A DNA stretch of 64,000 nucleotides. Source: CAZQKW01 sp964594075 (GTDB lineage: Bacteria; Desulfobacterota; WTBG01; CAIYCZ01). The translations under genes were made by a program, and so were the position numbers. Below the pieces are notes generated by a model. The model made no database searches, had not been told where the DNA came from, and saw nothing but the letters and a program-made list of their open reading frames with translations. Where the stretch lies: contig CAZQKW010000007.1 in the NCBI GenBank assembly GCA_964594075.1, positions 37,022 to 101,021 on the forward strand. The letters are read 5' to 3'. Shown here one piece after another: positions 18,524 through 27,242 of the stretch; positions within the stretch are counted from its first letter, which is position 1; every line of letters begins with the position of its first letter.

Positions 18524-20857
18524 TTATGGCTTTGGAGAGCATACCTGACGCACCATGTCATGGTATGCGGTAAAATAGTTTTTATTATTATAGGTTTGTG
18601 TTGCGCGCTCCTGGGCGGCGCGCGCCAGGCACTGTGCAAACAGCGGATCTTCAATGATGCGCAGCATTGCCCGGGACAACCCGTTATAATCATTGGGTTC
18701 AACCAGAATCCCGGTCTCGCCATCGGCAACAAGGTCCGGAATGCCTCCCACTCGTGACGCTATGACCGGCCTGCCCAGCAGTTGTGCTTCAATTATTACC
18801 CGCGGCAGTCCTTCGGTTAAAGACGGCAGAACAAGAGCCAAACAATTTTTGACATAAACGGCAAGTGCTCTCTGGCTGAGATGGCCGACAAAGAGCACCT
18901 GGTCCGTCATGCCCAGATTCTGGACTAATGATTTAAGATTCTGTTCTTCCGCACCTGTTCCGGCTATTACCAGCTTTACCTGGGAGTGTCTTGCCACCAC
19001 GTGCTGCATGGCCCGGATAAGAAAGTGAATGCCCTTGAGGTAAATCAGCATCCCGGCATAGATAAAATAAGGGGCGTTGACGGCACCGGCTGCCTCGGAG
19101 GTGGTATCAGAAGCCATAGCAGTAAAACTTTCAAAGTCACTAAATGCGCAAAAGACATAGGCCGGCTTATGCCGTTCGGAAACCAGCCGCAGGCAATATT
19201 GTGAAACCCCCCGGAATGCGTCTGCCTGGGACAGACTGAACCTGCCGACACATTTTCTCAAGTGCTTTTCCAGCCGTGCAAACGGTGCTGCCTGATGATA
19301 CAGCATCGCGCCCTCTTGCCAGTCGCTATGCAGTTCTACTATGAGTTTGGGCTTTCCTGACGATCCGCTCAATTTCCAGGGGAGCAGTGCCAGCGCCGGC
19401 GCAAGAGCTTCATACGGGCTTTGCGCTATAATTGCGCGGTATTTATGGGTAAGCGCACCCCCCAGCGTATAACACCAGGAACACATAAAGTGCACCAGAT
19501 AGCGGACCACCCGCGGAAGGCCTGCGGGGATGAGTATGCAGCGCGATCCTTCAAACCATTGCCGGATGGGCAGAGGACGGTCACCAAAGGCAATAACCGT
19601 TGCTCGAAAAAACGGCGCAAGCCCCCGCCATTTTTTCCGCAGGGTTTGATCGGGCGGGTCGGGATGACGGGTACTGCTTAAAAACAGTACCGGTATCTGC
19701 TGTTTTTTTTCATTATACACCTCGGTGAGAAGATTTTCAGTCTGATCTACCAGATCCGACCAGATGAAGGAATCAAGGCTGGCCGCGCCGTTCTTTGCCA
19801 GCCGGGAGCAGAGTTTAGCATCTGCAAGCAGCAGCTTTATTGCTGCACTGAGCGCCGATTCATCTGCGGCAGGGACAAGCAGACCGTTATACCCGTGCTG
19901 AATAATCTCGCTCGTCCCTCCGCTGTCGGTGGCAATAACCGGAACCTGGGCCTTCAGTGCTTCAAGCACAATGTGCGGTAATCCTTCGTAGGTGGAATTG
20001 AGCACAAACAGGTCAGCATGTTTCAAGGCAGCAAACAACTCGCGGCGCGATACCGTCCCCAAAATCCTGACCCGCTCATGGAGGTTCTTGTGCCGTATCA
20101 ATGCTTCCAAACGCCGCCGTTCCGGCCCGTCGCCAATTATAGAGAGCTGTGCTTCCGGAAACTGCTCCATGACGCTGATAAGCGACGCAAAGCCCTTCCA
20201 GGGAACAAGACGGCCGGCAGAGACAATAGTTTTTTTTCCCTCTGCTGCGTGGGGGGGCGCATGAACAGATTGGGTCACCGCCGCCTCCATGTGCGCTGTG
20301 TCAACAGCGTTGTAGATAACAGTTATGTTTTCTTCCGGCACGCCCCACGAGCTGACTATTTTTTTAAGGAATCTGCTGGGGGTGATAATCCGATCGCTTT
20401 TATTGACCCAAAACGAGCGGAGACGCTTTAACAGCTCGATTTTTCGGCTATAGCGTTTTCGCTGGAATGTTTCCAGGTCGTCGGTAACCGTTCCCTGCGA
20501 ACATGCCCGTTCCCAGACAAGATCGCCGACTATTTTGTGCACCAGCGGTTTGCCCAGCAGCAAATTTGCCAGAACCGCTTCCAGCGCCAGTCCGTGGACA
20601 AACAGCAGGTCTGCCTGCCTGCCGTTGCGAACAATTGCCGCCATGGTCTTTAACACGCGCCAGGGGCGCGCCCCAGGGCGCAGAATGCGTATCACCGTGA
20701 AGGGGTATTCGCAATCAGCATGGCAACAGGAATCGCTCAAGGTTATGACTGTGATTCCATGGCCGCGGTTCGCCAGCGAGGCGGCAATGGCCGGAACATA
20801 ACTGGCAGGCCCGCCGACATCGGGCGGAAAGATGCCGGTTATTATCAGTATCCTCAT
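18524..20857 (-). CDS. tandem glycosyltransferase: two GT4 modules in one polypeptide
   Basis: At 777 residues this is about twice the GT4 length. Module 1 (about 1-385) has the P-P-D-V-G-G-P-A-S loop, S-A-G-R-L-V-P-W-K-G and Y-E-G-L-P-H-I-V-L-E-A-L. Module 2 (about 390-777) has F-I-Y-A-G-M-L-I-Y-L-K-G and T-E-G-L-P-R-V-I-I-E-A-Q, so both keep the E-x7-E signature. There is no stop or frameshift between them, so it is a genuine fusion that could add two successive sugars. It starts inside the stop of the regulator gene (ATGA overlap) and is the first transferase of the operon. Confidence 0.85.
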   Translation of the reverse strand: MRILIITGIFPPDVGGPASYVPAIAASLANRGHGITVITLSDSCCHADCEYPFTVIRILRPGARPWRVLKTMAAIVRNGRQADLLFVHGLALEAVLANLLLGKPLVHKIVGDLVWERACSQGTVTDDLETFQRKRYSRKIELLKRLRSFWVNKSDRIITPSRFLKKIVSSWGVPEENITVIYNAVDTAHMEAAVTQSVHAPPHAAEGKKTIVSAGRLVPWKGFASLISVMEQFPEAQLSIIGDGPERRRLEALIRHKNLHERVRILGTVSRRELFAALKHADLFVLNSTYEGLPHIVLEALKAQVPVIATDSGGTSEIIQHGYNGLLVPAADESALSAAIKLLLADAKLCSRLAKNGAASLDSFIWSDLVDQTENLLTEVYNEKKQQIPVLFLSSTRHPDPPDQTLRKKWRGLAPFFRATVIAFGDRPLPIRQWFEGSRCILIPAGLPRVVRYLVHFMCSWCYTLGGALTHKYRAIIAQSPYEALAPALALLPWKLSGSSGKPKLIVELHSDWQEGAMLYHQAAPFARLEKHLRKCVGRFSLSQADAFRGVSQYCLRLVSERHKPAYVFCAFSDFESFTAMASDTTSEAAGAVNAPYFIYAGMLIYLKGIHFLIRAMQHVVARHSQVKLVIAGTGAEEQNLKSLVQNLGMTDQVLFVGHLSQRALAVYVKNCLALVLPSLTEGLPRVIIEAQLLGRPVIASRVGGIPDLVADGETGILVEPNDYNGLSRAMLRIIEDPLFAQCLARAAQERATQTYNNKNYFTAYHDMVRQVCSPKP

Positions 20858-21504
20858 GCCGGAATCCTCTTATGGTTTGCTTTTCCCGAGGAATAAATGG
20901 TCCGGCGGGAATCAAGCGTTGCTTCACTGAGAATGAAAATTTTATATTCAGGTATTGCCGCAGCTTTGAGTCTTTCAACCACTTCATCCGCAGCCTCCAC
21001 CACCGTTATAATGATCTTATCAAAATTGATGCTTTTAAGGTCATCAATGGCGCCCACGCGATATTTCAAAAATAGCTTTCCTGTTCGGTTATCATCAAAC
21101 ACACCGGCAAGATTCATGCGGTACTGCTGGAGCAGAATGTAGGCAATCTCGGCAAACTCGCCCGTGCCGTAAAACACCACATCCTTTATGCCCTCTTCTG
21201 CAAGCAGCGCATATGCCTGGGCAATGGCATCTTTAGCTTTTTTGTAAAAATTTAAAGAATATTGGAGATATTTAAGGGTAAGGCGGCTTTTGGCTGCTAT
21301 CCCCCGGGGAGTAATCAAATACTTGGCACGGTCCCGGGGAATGGTCGTAAGCTTAATGTATCCCTTGCGGGCGATTCTTTTGATAAAGGCGTTCGCCAGA
21401 CCAATAGAAATGCCAAGCTGGCTGGCAATTTCGGGCTGCGTGACTCTTCCATTCTCCTCTATACGGTTAAGGATCTCAAGGGTATACCGTTCTTCTTTAT
21501 CCAT
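20854..21504 (-). CDS. winged-helix regulator fused to a Rossmann-like (PglD-N-type) domain
   Basis: A 216-residue protein. Residues 1-75 form a winged helix-turn-helix (T-Q-P-E-I-A-S-Q-L-G-I-S recognition region, then a wing ending L-I-T-P-R-G). After a helical linker, residues 108-200 read as a Rossmann-type fold: V-V-F-Y-G-T-G-E-F-A-E-I-A-Y near 109, then G-V-F-D-D-N and a final I-I-I-T-V strand, like the nucleotide-binding N-domain of sugar acyltransferases. It heads the glycan operon and is probably its regulator, perhaps sensing a sugar nucleotide. Two matching palindromes lie directly upstream. Confidence 0.78.
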   Translation of the reverse strand: MDKEERYTLEILNRIEENGRVTQPEIASQLGISIGLANAFIKRIARKGYIKLTTIPRDRAKYLITPRGIAAKSRLTLKYLQYSLNFYKKAKDAIAQAYALLAEEGIKDVVFYGTGEFAEIAYILLQQYRMNLAGVFDDNRTGKLFLKYRVGAIDDLKSINFDKIIITVVEAADEVVERLKAAAIPEYKIFILSEATLDSRRTIYSSGKANHKRIPA

Positions 21505-21520
21505 ACACTGCTGCTAAAAA

Positions 21521-21586
21521 TTTCAATTTTTGAAAATTTTATTACAGCAACGTGAGGCTGTCAATAAAAATTTTCATTTTTTGAAA
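21521..21586. promoter_or_regulatory. pair of palindromic operator candidates upstream of the glycan operon
   Basis: Two copies of TTTCA-N5-TGAAA lie at 21521-21535 and 21572-21586. Their centres are 51 bp apart, about five helical turns, in AT-rich DNA just ahead of the regulator gene on the minus strand. The spacing suggests cooperative binding on one DNA face. The neighbouring winged-helix regulator is the obvious candidate ligand (autoregulation); the divergent MarR regulator is the alternative. Confidence 0.5.
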
Positions 21587-21671
21587 ATTAATTTTAGAAA
21601 AATGAGAACGGTTGGAAGGGCACAACAAGGCGGGGCACCGTTATGCAATATATTATAAATTTCAAAATTGT

Positions 21672-21700
21672 TTGACATATCAATAATTAATATATAAATT
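21672..21700 (+). promoter_or_regulatory. sigma70-type promoter for the MarR/RND operon
   Basis: TTGACA at 21672-21677 is followed after 17 bases by TAAATT at 21695-21700, with other A/T hexamers overlapping it. It lies 72 bases upstream of the MarR start on the same strand. Confidence 0.5.
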
Positions 21701-21771
21701 ATCTGTGTTTAAAATGAAAATTAAAAAGGAAAAATGCAGTGTTAATTGATGGGTTTTTCTGCGGGTAGAAA

Positions 21772-22263
21772 ATGAAACAGGAGTTCAAAATCAGTGAAAC
21801 CATGTTATGGGTGCGGCTTGCCGTCACTTTTAACCTGCTGTACCAGGAGATAAAAAAAGATCTTTCTAAGGAAAATTTAACGGTCTCCCAGCTTGATATT
21901 TTGGTCTGTCTTAACCGCACTAAGGGGCTGCCGTTGACAGAAATCGCCGACCGCCTGCTGGTGACAGGGGGCAATGTCACCGGCATAATAGACAGACTGG
22001 AAAATGCCGGCCTGGTCATGAGACAGCGCGACCAAAAAGATAGAAGGCAGGTCTGGGCGCGGCTCACGCCAAAAGGGTATGCCGTGTATCGGCAGCTTAT
22101 GCCCCGCTATATTGAAACCATGCGCAAAATCAACTCATACTTAACTCCTGCGGAAGCTAAGGAGCTGATGCGGCTGCTAAAAAAATTACGGGTGGGCGTG
22201 ATGAAAAAAGCGTCCCGTGATCTGATCCCCCTGAGCATGAACACGAATCTGGAGCGCGAATAG
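21772..22263 (+). CDS. MarR-family transcriptional regulator
   Basis: A 163-residue winged-helix protein of MarR size and layout: an N-terminal dimerisation helix, a recognition segment L-P-L-T-E-I-A-D-R-L-L-V-T-G-G-N-V-T, and a wing with M-R-Q-R-D-Q-K-D-R-R-Q-V-W-A-R-L-T-P-K-G, the MarR D-x-R-D/Q-like signature. It sits two bases upstream of the RND transporter start and probably represses that operon until a small molecule binds. No strong ribosome site is seen before the ATG. Confidence 0.88.
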   Translation: MKQEFKISETMLWVRLAVTFNLLYQEIKKDLSKENLTVSQLDILVCLNRTKGLPLTEIADRLLVTGGNVTGIIDRLENAGLVMRQRDQKDRRQVWARLTPKGYAVYRQLMPRYIETMRKINSYLTPAEAKELMRLLKKLRVGVMKKASRDLIPLSMNTNLERE

Positions 22264-22265
22264 CG

Positions 22266-24608
22266 GTGATCGCAAGAATTGCTGATATAATAATTTCTTA
22301 CCGTGCACCGTTATTGACGTTCTGTGTTATTGTAACCCTTTATTTCATCTACACGTTAAAAGATCTTCGGCTTCGCGCAAACCTGTCGGATTTTGCCCCT
22401 CTCAACCACCCGTTTATGAAAGTTCAGCAGAAGCTGATGGATATTTTTGGCGGTTTACATCAAGTCTCCATTGCCGTCGTCGTCAGACAGGGGGATATAT
22501 TTAATTACGAGACGCTCAATAAAGTAGTGCTTATCACCCGGCAGTTATACTTGCTGCCCGGTGTCAATCCAGGACGGATTGTCTCCCTATCCGCCCGCAA
22601 AATAAAACACGTGACCGCCTATAACGAGGGATTCACGGTGCAGCGGCTGATGCGTGAGGCACCGGCCGATCCCGAAAGCCTGCAGGCTCTTAAGAATGCA
22701 ATCGTAAATAACCCCATGCTCTATGGCCCGGTGGTAGCAAAGGATTTTACCGCAACGCTCATCACTGCCGATTTTCAACCCGAGGTTGAAGCGCAAAACA
22801 TTTTTCAGGAACTTTTCCAAATCATAGAACCGCTGCAGGATGCCAACACCGATATTTTCATCGCCGGCCGGCCCATATTGGAGGGGTGGATGTATCGCTA
22901 TCTGCCGCGCATGGGAAAAATATTCCTGGTGACCATTGCGGCAATGGTGCTGCTCCTTGCGGCGGCATTCAGATCAAAGCGCGGCGTCATCCTGCCGGTC
23001 TGTTCAGCCTGTATGGCAACCGTTTGGGGGGTGGCAACGCTGATTCTCTTCGGCTACTCCCTGAGCCCCACCACTATACTGATCCCGTTTCTCATAGCCG
23101 CGCTGGAAGTCTGCCATTCCATCCAGTTCTTAAAGCGCTACTACGAAGAAGTGCAAACATCGTCTCCCACGACGCTGACCGCTGCCCAGCGGACACTTCA
23201 GGCTTTGTTCGTTCCTGCGGTTATTTCTGTCTGCACCGACGGCGCCGGGTTTCTGTCTCTCTACGCCGTGCCGATTCCGATTATAAAAAGCATGGCGCTG
23301 GCAGGCGGCGTGGGGGTTTTCAGTATTCTGTTTACCACCATCGTGTTCATACCTGCCACACTTTCATTATTGCCCCTGCCCAAACGCCGCGAAGTAGAAC
23401 GTGAAGAAGCGCCCACCGCGGTAAACCGCTTGCTTGTCCGCATCGCGACCGCCGTGCAGCGCGCGCCCCAGCGCGCGATAATTGTGCTCTTTTTTCTTGC
23501 AGCCGGTTGTTGCGGGCTGTTGGGGGCATCACAGCTTGTCGTGGGCGACAATGAGGAGGGTTCTGCCATCCTTGCTGCTGACGCCCCCTACAACATGGCA
23601 GAAAGACATATTAACCGGCTCTTTTCCGGCGCCAGCAGTTATTATGTTTTTGTTGAAGGAAGCGGCGAAGAAGCCCTTATCAACACGGACGCGCTGAAAG
23701 AAATGGACGCGCTCCAGCGCCATCTCATAACCAGTCTCCCCCAGGCAGAATACGGAATTTCTCTTGCTGATTATATCAAGGTTCTGAATATGGTCATGTT
23801 TGGCGGAGATGTTGCGCACCTGAAAATTCCTGAGAACAGCGGCACCATTGCCGAATACCTGTTTCTCTACGCCATATCAGGATTTCCCGGTGACTTTGAT
23901 CCGGTGGTGAATCAAAATTATCAATATGCAAACATTAAGATTGATTTTAAGGATCATAAAGCTGAAACCATTAATAAGGCCATTGCCGCGACCCGCGACT
24001 GGATTGCACGAGAACACAGATGCGAGAACGTCGGCTTCCGGTTGGCGGGAGGGGAGCTGGGAACCCTTGCCGCGGTCAATGATGTCATCCACGGCGCACT
24101 GGTTGAAAGCATCATTGTGGTGGTGCTCATCACGTTTAGCTGCGTGCTCTGCGCCTACCGTTCTTTTTTCGCCGGTATCATGTTGTGTGTCCCGCTCTTA
24201 TTTGGCGTGCTGGTTACCTTTGGCATTATGGGGTTCACCGGTATAACGCTGACGATTGAGACCCTGCCGGTTGCCGCTCTGGGGATCGGAATAGGGGTTG
24301 ACTATGGATTGTACGTCACATCGCGCATTCGCGAAGAGTATGCCCGCGCCACCGGTGCCGGGATGGAACAGGCAATTAGACAGGCGTTGATAACCTCCGG
24401 AAAGGCAGTTTTTTTTACCGGCAGCACCGTCGTCATTGGTGTGTGTGCCTGGATTTTCTCTGATATTCGCTTGCAGGCGCGGCTTGGTCTGCTGCTGGGA
24501 GTTTTAATAGTGCTGAATATTTTAGGGGCATTGGTGTTGCTGCCGGTTTTGCTCAGGATGAGTAAACCGTTTTTTATCACCGGACGACTCGATTCTAAAA
24601 AGACATAA
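22266..24608 (+). CDS. RND/MMPL-family exporter
   Basis: A 780-residue polytopic protein with the two-fold RND layout: a membrane segment at residues 15-32, a periplasmic loop, a bundle near residues 215-370, a segment near 395-420, a second loop, and a last bundle near 620-770. A G-I-G-I-G-V-D-Y-G-L-Y motif in the second half is typical of MMPL/sterol-sensing-like transporters. The start is GTG, two bases after the MarR stop with GGAGCG upstream. With the following LolA-like and DUF1302 proteins it probably moves lipids or hydrophobic compounds between membranes (inference from recurrent gene sets). Confidence 0.87.
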   Translation: MIARIADIIISYRAPLLTFCVIVTLYFIYTLKDLRLRANLSDFAPLNHPFMKVQQKLMDIFGGLHQVSIAVVVRQGDIFNYETLNKVVLITRQLYLLPGVNPGRIVSLSARKIKHVTAYNEGFTVQRLMREAPADPESLQALKNAIVNNPMLYGPVVAKDFTATLITADFQPEVEAQNIFQELFQIIEPLQDANTDIFIAGRPILEGWMYRYLPRMGKIFLVTIAAMVLLLAAAFRSKRGVILPVCSACMATVWGVATLILFGYSLSPTTILIPFLIAALEVCHSIQFLKRYYEEVQTSSPTTLTAAQRTLQALFVPAVISVCTDGAGFLSLYAVPIPIIKSMALAGGVGVFSILFTTIVFIPATLSLLPLPKRREVEREEAPTAVNRLLVRIATAVQRAPQRAIIVLFFLAAGCCGLLGASQLVVGDNEEGSAILAADAPYNMAERHINRLFSGASSYYVFVEGSGEEALINTDALKEMDALQRHLITSLPQAEYGISLADYIKVLNMVMFGGDVAHLKIPENSGTIAEYLFLYAISGFPGDFDPVVNQNYQYANIKIDFKDHKAETINKAIAATRDWIAREHRCENVGFRLAGGELGTLAAVNDVIHGALVESIIVVVLITFSCVLCAYRSFFAGIMLCVPLLFGVLVTFGIMGFTGITLTIETLPVAALGIGIGVDYGLYVTSRIREEYARATGAGMEQAIRQALITSGKAVFFTGSTVVIGVCAWIFSDIRLQARLGLLLGVLIVLNILGALVLLPVLLRMSKPFFITGRLDSKKT

Positions 24609-24777
24609 AAAGCGCCGTATGATTGTCCAGCATCCCGGAATAACAGTTTGGGCGTTTATTTCATTGCGGCGCGTGAAACTACGGATCGTGCGTTGTTTCA
24701 CCGTTTAAAACAGAGGCGTCCCGGTCAGGTTCTGTTTTGGGTCGGGGCACAACGTCAACCATTTCAGGGAGGTCAGC

Positions 24778-25710
24778 ATGAAGCGTGCAACATTTTTTAT
24801 TACAGGATTGGCAGGGGCACTTATTTTTTTCATCCTGGCATACGCCTCGCCGGGGGGTGCCACAGAACTGAAAATTGAAAGCGCCCCGCCTGCCTGTCAG
24901 GATTGCTGCGATGTAATGAAACTATACGACGGGATTTCTGCGAATGATTTAATGAGGATAAAATACTGGATTAAGTACACCAAATTTGCCCGCGATTACC
25001 GCAGCGACGGAAAATTTTTTCTTATTGACAAAAACGGTTTTACCCGCAGCAGAGGTTTTAATCGCTACCGTATACTGCTCTACCGCAACAGCCCTGAATA
25101 TGATTATAAGGATTTGACGGTAATCACCGACCCGCAGAATATCAAGGGCCTTGCGATTCTTGCCTGGACCTACAAGGATCCGAAAAAAGATCAGGACACA
25201 TGGCTCTGGCTTCCCACCCTCAGAAAAATCCGCCGGGTTTCCCAGTCCGAAGCAGATGACTCGGCGCTGGGCTCTGACTGGACAACCGAAGAAATGTCCA
25301 CGCGGCGCTGGGAGGATGAAACCTATACCATGATCGGCGAAAAAAAATTCCCGGGATTTACCTCGAAATATAATGGCAAAACCTATCATCAGGGTGTGGA
25401 CTGCTGGGTGGTAGAAGCAACGCCAAAACGCAAGCCCTGGTATTATTCCAAAAGAATTGTGTGGATAGACAAACGGCATGGGGGCAATATTTTCGATGAA
25501 ATATATGACCCGCTGGGGAAAAAATTCAAGGTGGTTTTGAAAGTATATGATATATGGCCTGAAAAAAACTGCGTCCCGCAGGTGCACCTCGAGGTGTACG
25601 ATCTTAATACCGGCCACAGCACTATAAATGAGATAGGCAATATCAAATTTAATACCAGCCAGGATGAAAACTTCTTTACCGAAAAAACGCTCATGCGAAC
25701 TAAATGGTAA
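24778..25710 (+). CDS. LolA-like outer-membrane lipoprotein-sorting protein
   Basis: A 310-residue exported protein with a signal peptide at residues 1-27 (cleavage near A-S-P-G-G-A). The mature part is an incomplete beta-barrel of the LolA-like/DUF1329 kind: W-L-W-L-P-T-L-R-K-I-R-R near residue 142, then S-D-W-T-T-E-E, and W-V-V-E-A-T-P-K near residue 212. A strong GGGAGG precedes the ATG. It lies between an RND transporter and a DUF1302 barrel and likely carries the transported lipid across the periplasm. Confidence 0.85.
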   Translation: MKRATFFITGLAGALIFFILAYASPGGATELKIESAPPACQDCCDVMKLYDGISANDLMRIKYWIKYTKFARDYRSDGKFFLIDKNGFTRSRGFNRYRILLYRNSPEYDYKDLTVITDPQNIKGLAILAWTYKDPKKDQDTWLWLPTLRKIRRVSQSEADDSALGSDWTTEEMSTRRWEDETYTMIGEKKFPGFTSKYNGKTYHQGVDCWVVEATPKRKPWYYSKRIVWIDKRHGGNIFDEIYDPLGKKFKVVLKVYDIWPEKNCVPQVHLEVYDLNTGHSTINEIGNIKFNTSQDENFFTEKTLMRTKW

Positions 25711-25724
25711 AAAAGGGGGAACAG

Positions 25725-27083
25725 ATGAAAAAACTAATTTTATTAATCGGTCTGCTGGTGCTTATTAAACCGGCTTTTCTGTTCGGGATCGAACTGGGCG
25801 ACAAGGCAACCGTCTCCGGATATTTGAAGAATGCAACTGCGGTAAAAACCCGCCAGTTTGATGAATTTTTAAAAATTAGAAACACCGTCCAGGTAGAGGC
25901 GGAATATCGGCTGCAGGATAATCTTCATATTTTTGGCATTATCCGCGAATTTTATGACAGCGTGTTTGATGCTGAATCGCAGTACCGGCAAAACCGCAAT
26001 TACCTGTACCGGACGCGCGGCGCCGACTGGCTGCGCGAACTCTATCTCGATTATTATTCAAATAATCTGGATGTTCGCATCGGCAAACAGCAGGTCGTCT
26101 GGGGAACCACCGTGGGCATGAAGATTCTTGATATTGTAAACCCAGATGATCAGCGGGAATATGTGCTGGAGGATTTTGCTGACAGTCGCATCTCGCTGTG
26201 GATGTTAAAGACCGAATGGTCGCCCAAGGTAAACGGCACCCTTCAGTTTCTTTTTATTCCCGATTTTCACAAGAACTTCATCGCTCCCCCCGGATCACCT
26301 TTCACCTACCGCGCGGTGGCTCTGGGAGCAGAACGGTTAGCCTCCCTGGAGGAGATCGGCTTTCATGTCGCCGAGCACGAAATCCAGCCGGGAAAAAGTT
26401 TTGAAAATGCAAAGGTTGGGCTGCGCTGGCTTGACATAATAAAAGGCTTTGAATACTCCCTCAACTGGCTCCACGGTTACGAATACAGTTCCTATAAAAA
26501 AACGATCGGCGCCCCTCTCCCGCGTATCATTGAAAGCAAGTATGCGCAGGTGGAATACTGGGGCGCGTCATTTACCAAAACATTTACCGCCGGGCGGCTG
26601 CGCGGCCTCACCACGCGGGGTGAATTTGTATATAATCATGGGCACATAAATGGTTATGGCACCGAAGGCAGACAGGTGGGGGTGACAAAGGTAGATATGT
26701 GGAAATCCGCCTTTGTCCTGGAACGGTATGTGGTGACCAACTGGCTGGTGGAATTTCAGTATATTATGATGGGGCTTGCGCGAGAAAAAGAAAAGGGGTA
26801 CCGGTTTCTCCTGGGTCCCACCCAAGGAACGATGGATCAGGTTGAAACCTATCTGACACTTATGGTCTCCACTGATTTCTTTCACGAGCGGCTCAAGGCA
26901 AAAACCCTGATGGTCTATGGTGACAACAATGACTGGCGTATCAGCCCGCGGTTTGATTTTGAAGTTACAGATAAAATAAACGTTGCCCTGGGGTGTCATT
27001 TTTTTAACGGCCATAGCGATGGCCTGAATGGACAATTCCGGGAAAATGATGAATTGTTCATGGAATTCAGATACGGCTTTTAA
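25725..27083 (+). CDS. DUF1302-like outer-membrane beta-barrel protein
   Basis: About 452 residues. The signal peptide M-K-K-L-I-L-L-I-G-L-L begins at the ATG at 25725, chosen over the in-frame ATG at 25704 because AAAGGGGG precedes it and the shorter form gives a clean signal. The mature protein alternates hydrophobic and polar residues in many strands and ends E-F-R-Y-G-F, the C-terminal Phe typical of outer-membrane barrels. A G-K-Q-Q-V-V-W-G motif near residue 125 matches DUF1302 family members. Probably the outer-membrane partner of the upstream RND and LolA-like proteins. Confidence 0.8.
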   Translation: MKKLILLIGLLVLIKPAFLFGIELGDKATVSGYLKNATAVKTRQFDEFLKIRNTVQVEAEYRLQDNLHIFGIIREFYDSVFDAESQYRQNRNYLYRTRGADWLRELYLDYYSNNLDVRIGKQQVVWGTTVGMKILDIVNPDDQREYVLEDFADSRISLWMLKTEWSPKVNGTLQFLFIPDFHKNFIAPPGSPFTYRAVALGAERLASLEEIGFHVAEHEIQPGKSFENAKVGLRWLDIIKGFEYSLNWLHGYEYSSYKKTIGAPLPRIIESKYAQVEYWGASFTKTFTAGRLRGLTTRGEFVYNHGHINGYGTEGRQVGVTKVDMWKSAFVLERYVVTNWLVEFQYIMMGLAREKEKGYRFLLGPTQGTMDQVETYLTLMVSTDFFHERLKAKTLMVYGDNNDWRISPRFDFEVTDKINVALGCHFFNGHSDGLNGQFRENDELFMEFRYGF

Positions 27084-27169
27084 AACCACTGCGTCGCTGA
27101 TAGCTTCCACAACTTTGTCCTGCGCGGTCAGCGTTTGTATATTGCACGCATTGAAAAAATGGTATATTT

Positions 27170-27188
27170 CTCTTGTTTTAAACAAGAG
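27170..27188. promoter_or_regulatory. 19-bp perfect palindrome, operator candidate
   Basis: Half-sites CTCTTGTTT and AAACAAGAG flank a single central T. It lies 55 bases before the alcohol dehydrogenase ATG and overlaps the likely promoter (TTGCAC at 27142, TATATT at 27163). A one-base loop and no T-run make a terminator unlikely, so a dimeric repressor site for the aldolase operon is more probable. Confidence 0.5.
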
Positions 27189-27242
27189 TTCTACGCATGC
27201 AGCGTAAGCAAACCCGGCTACAAATAATAAAGCACCAGGATC

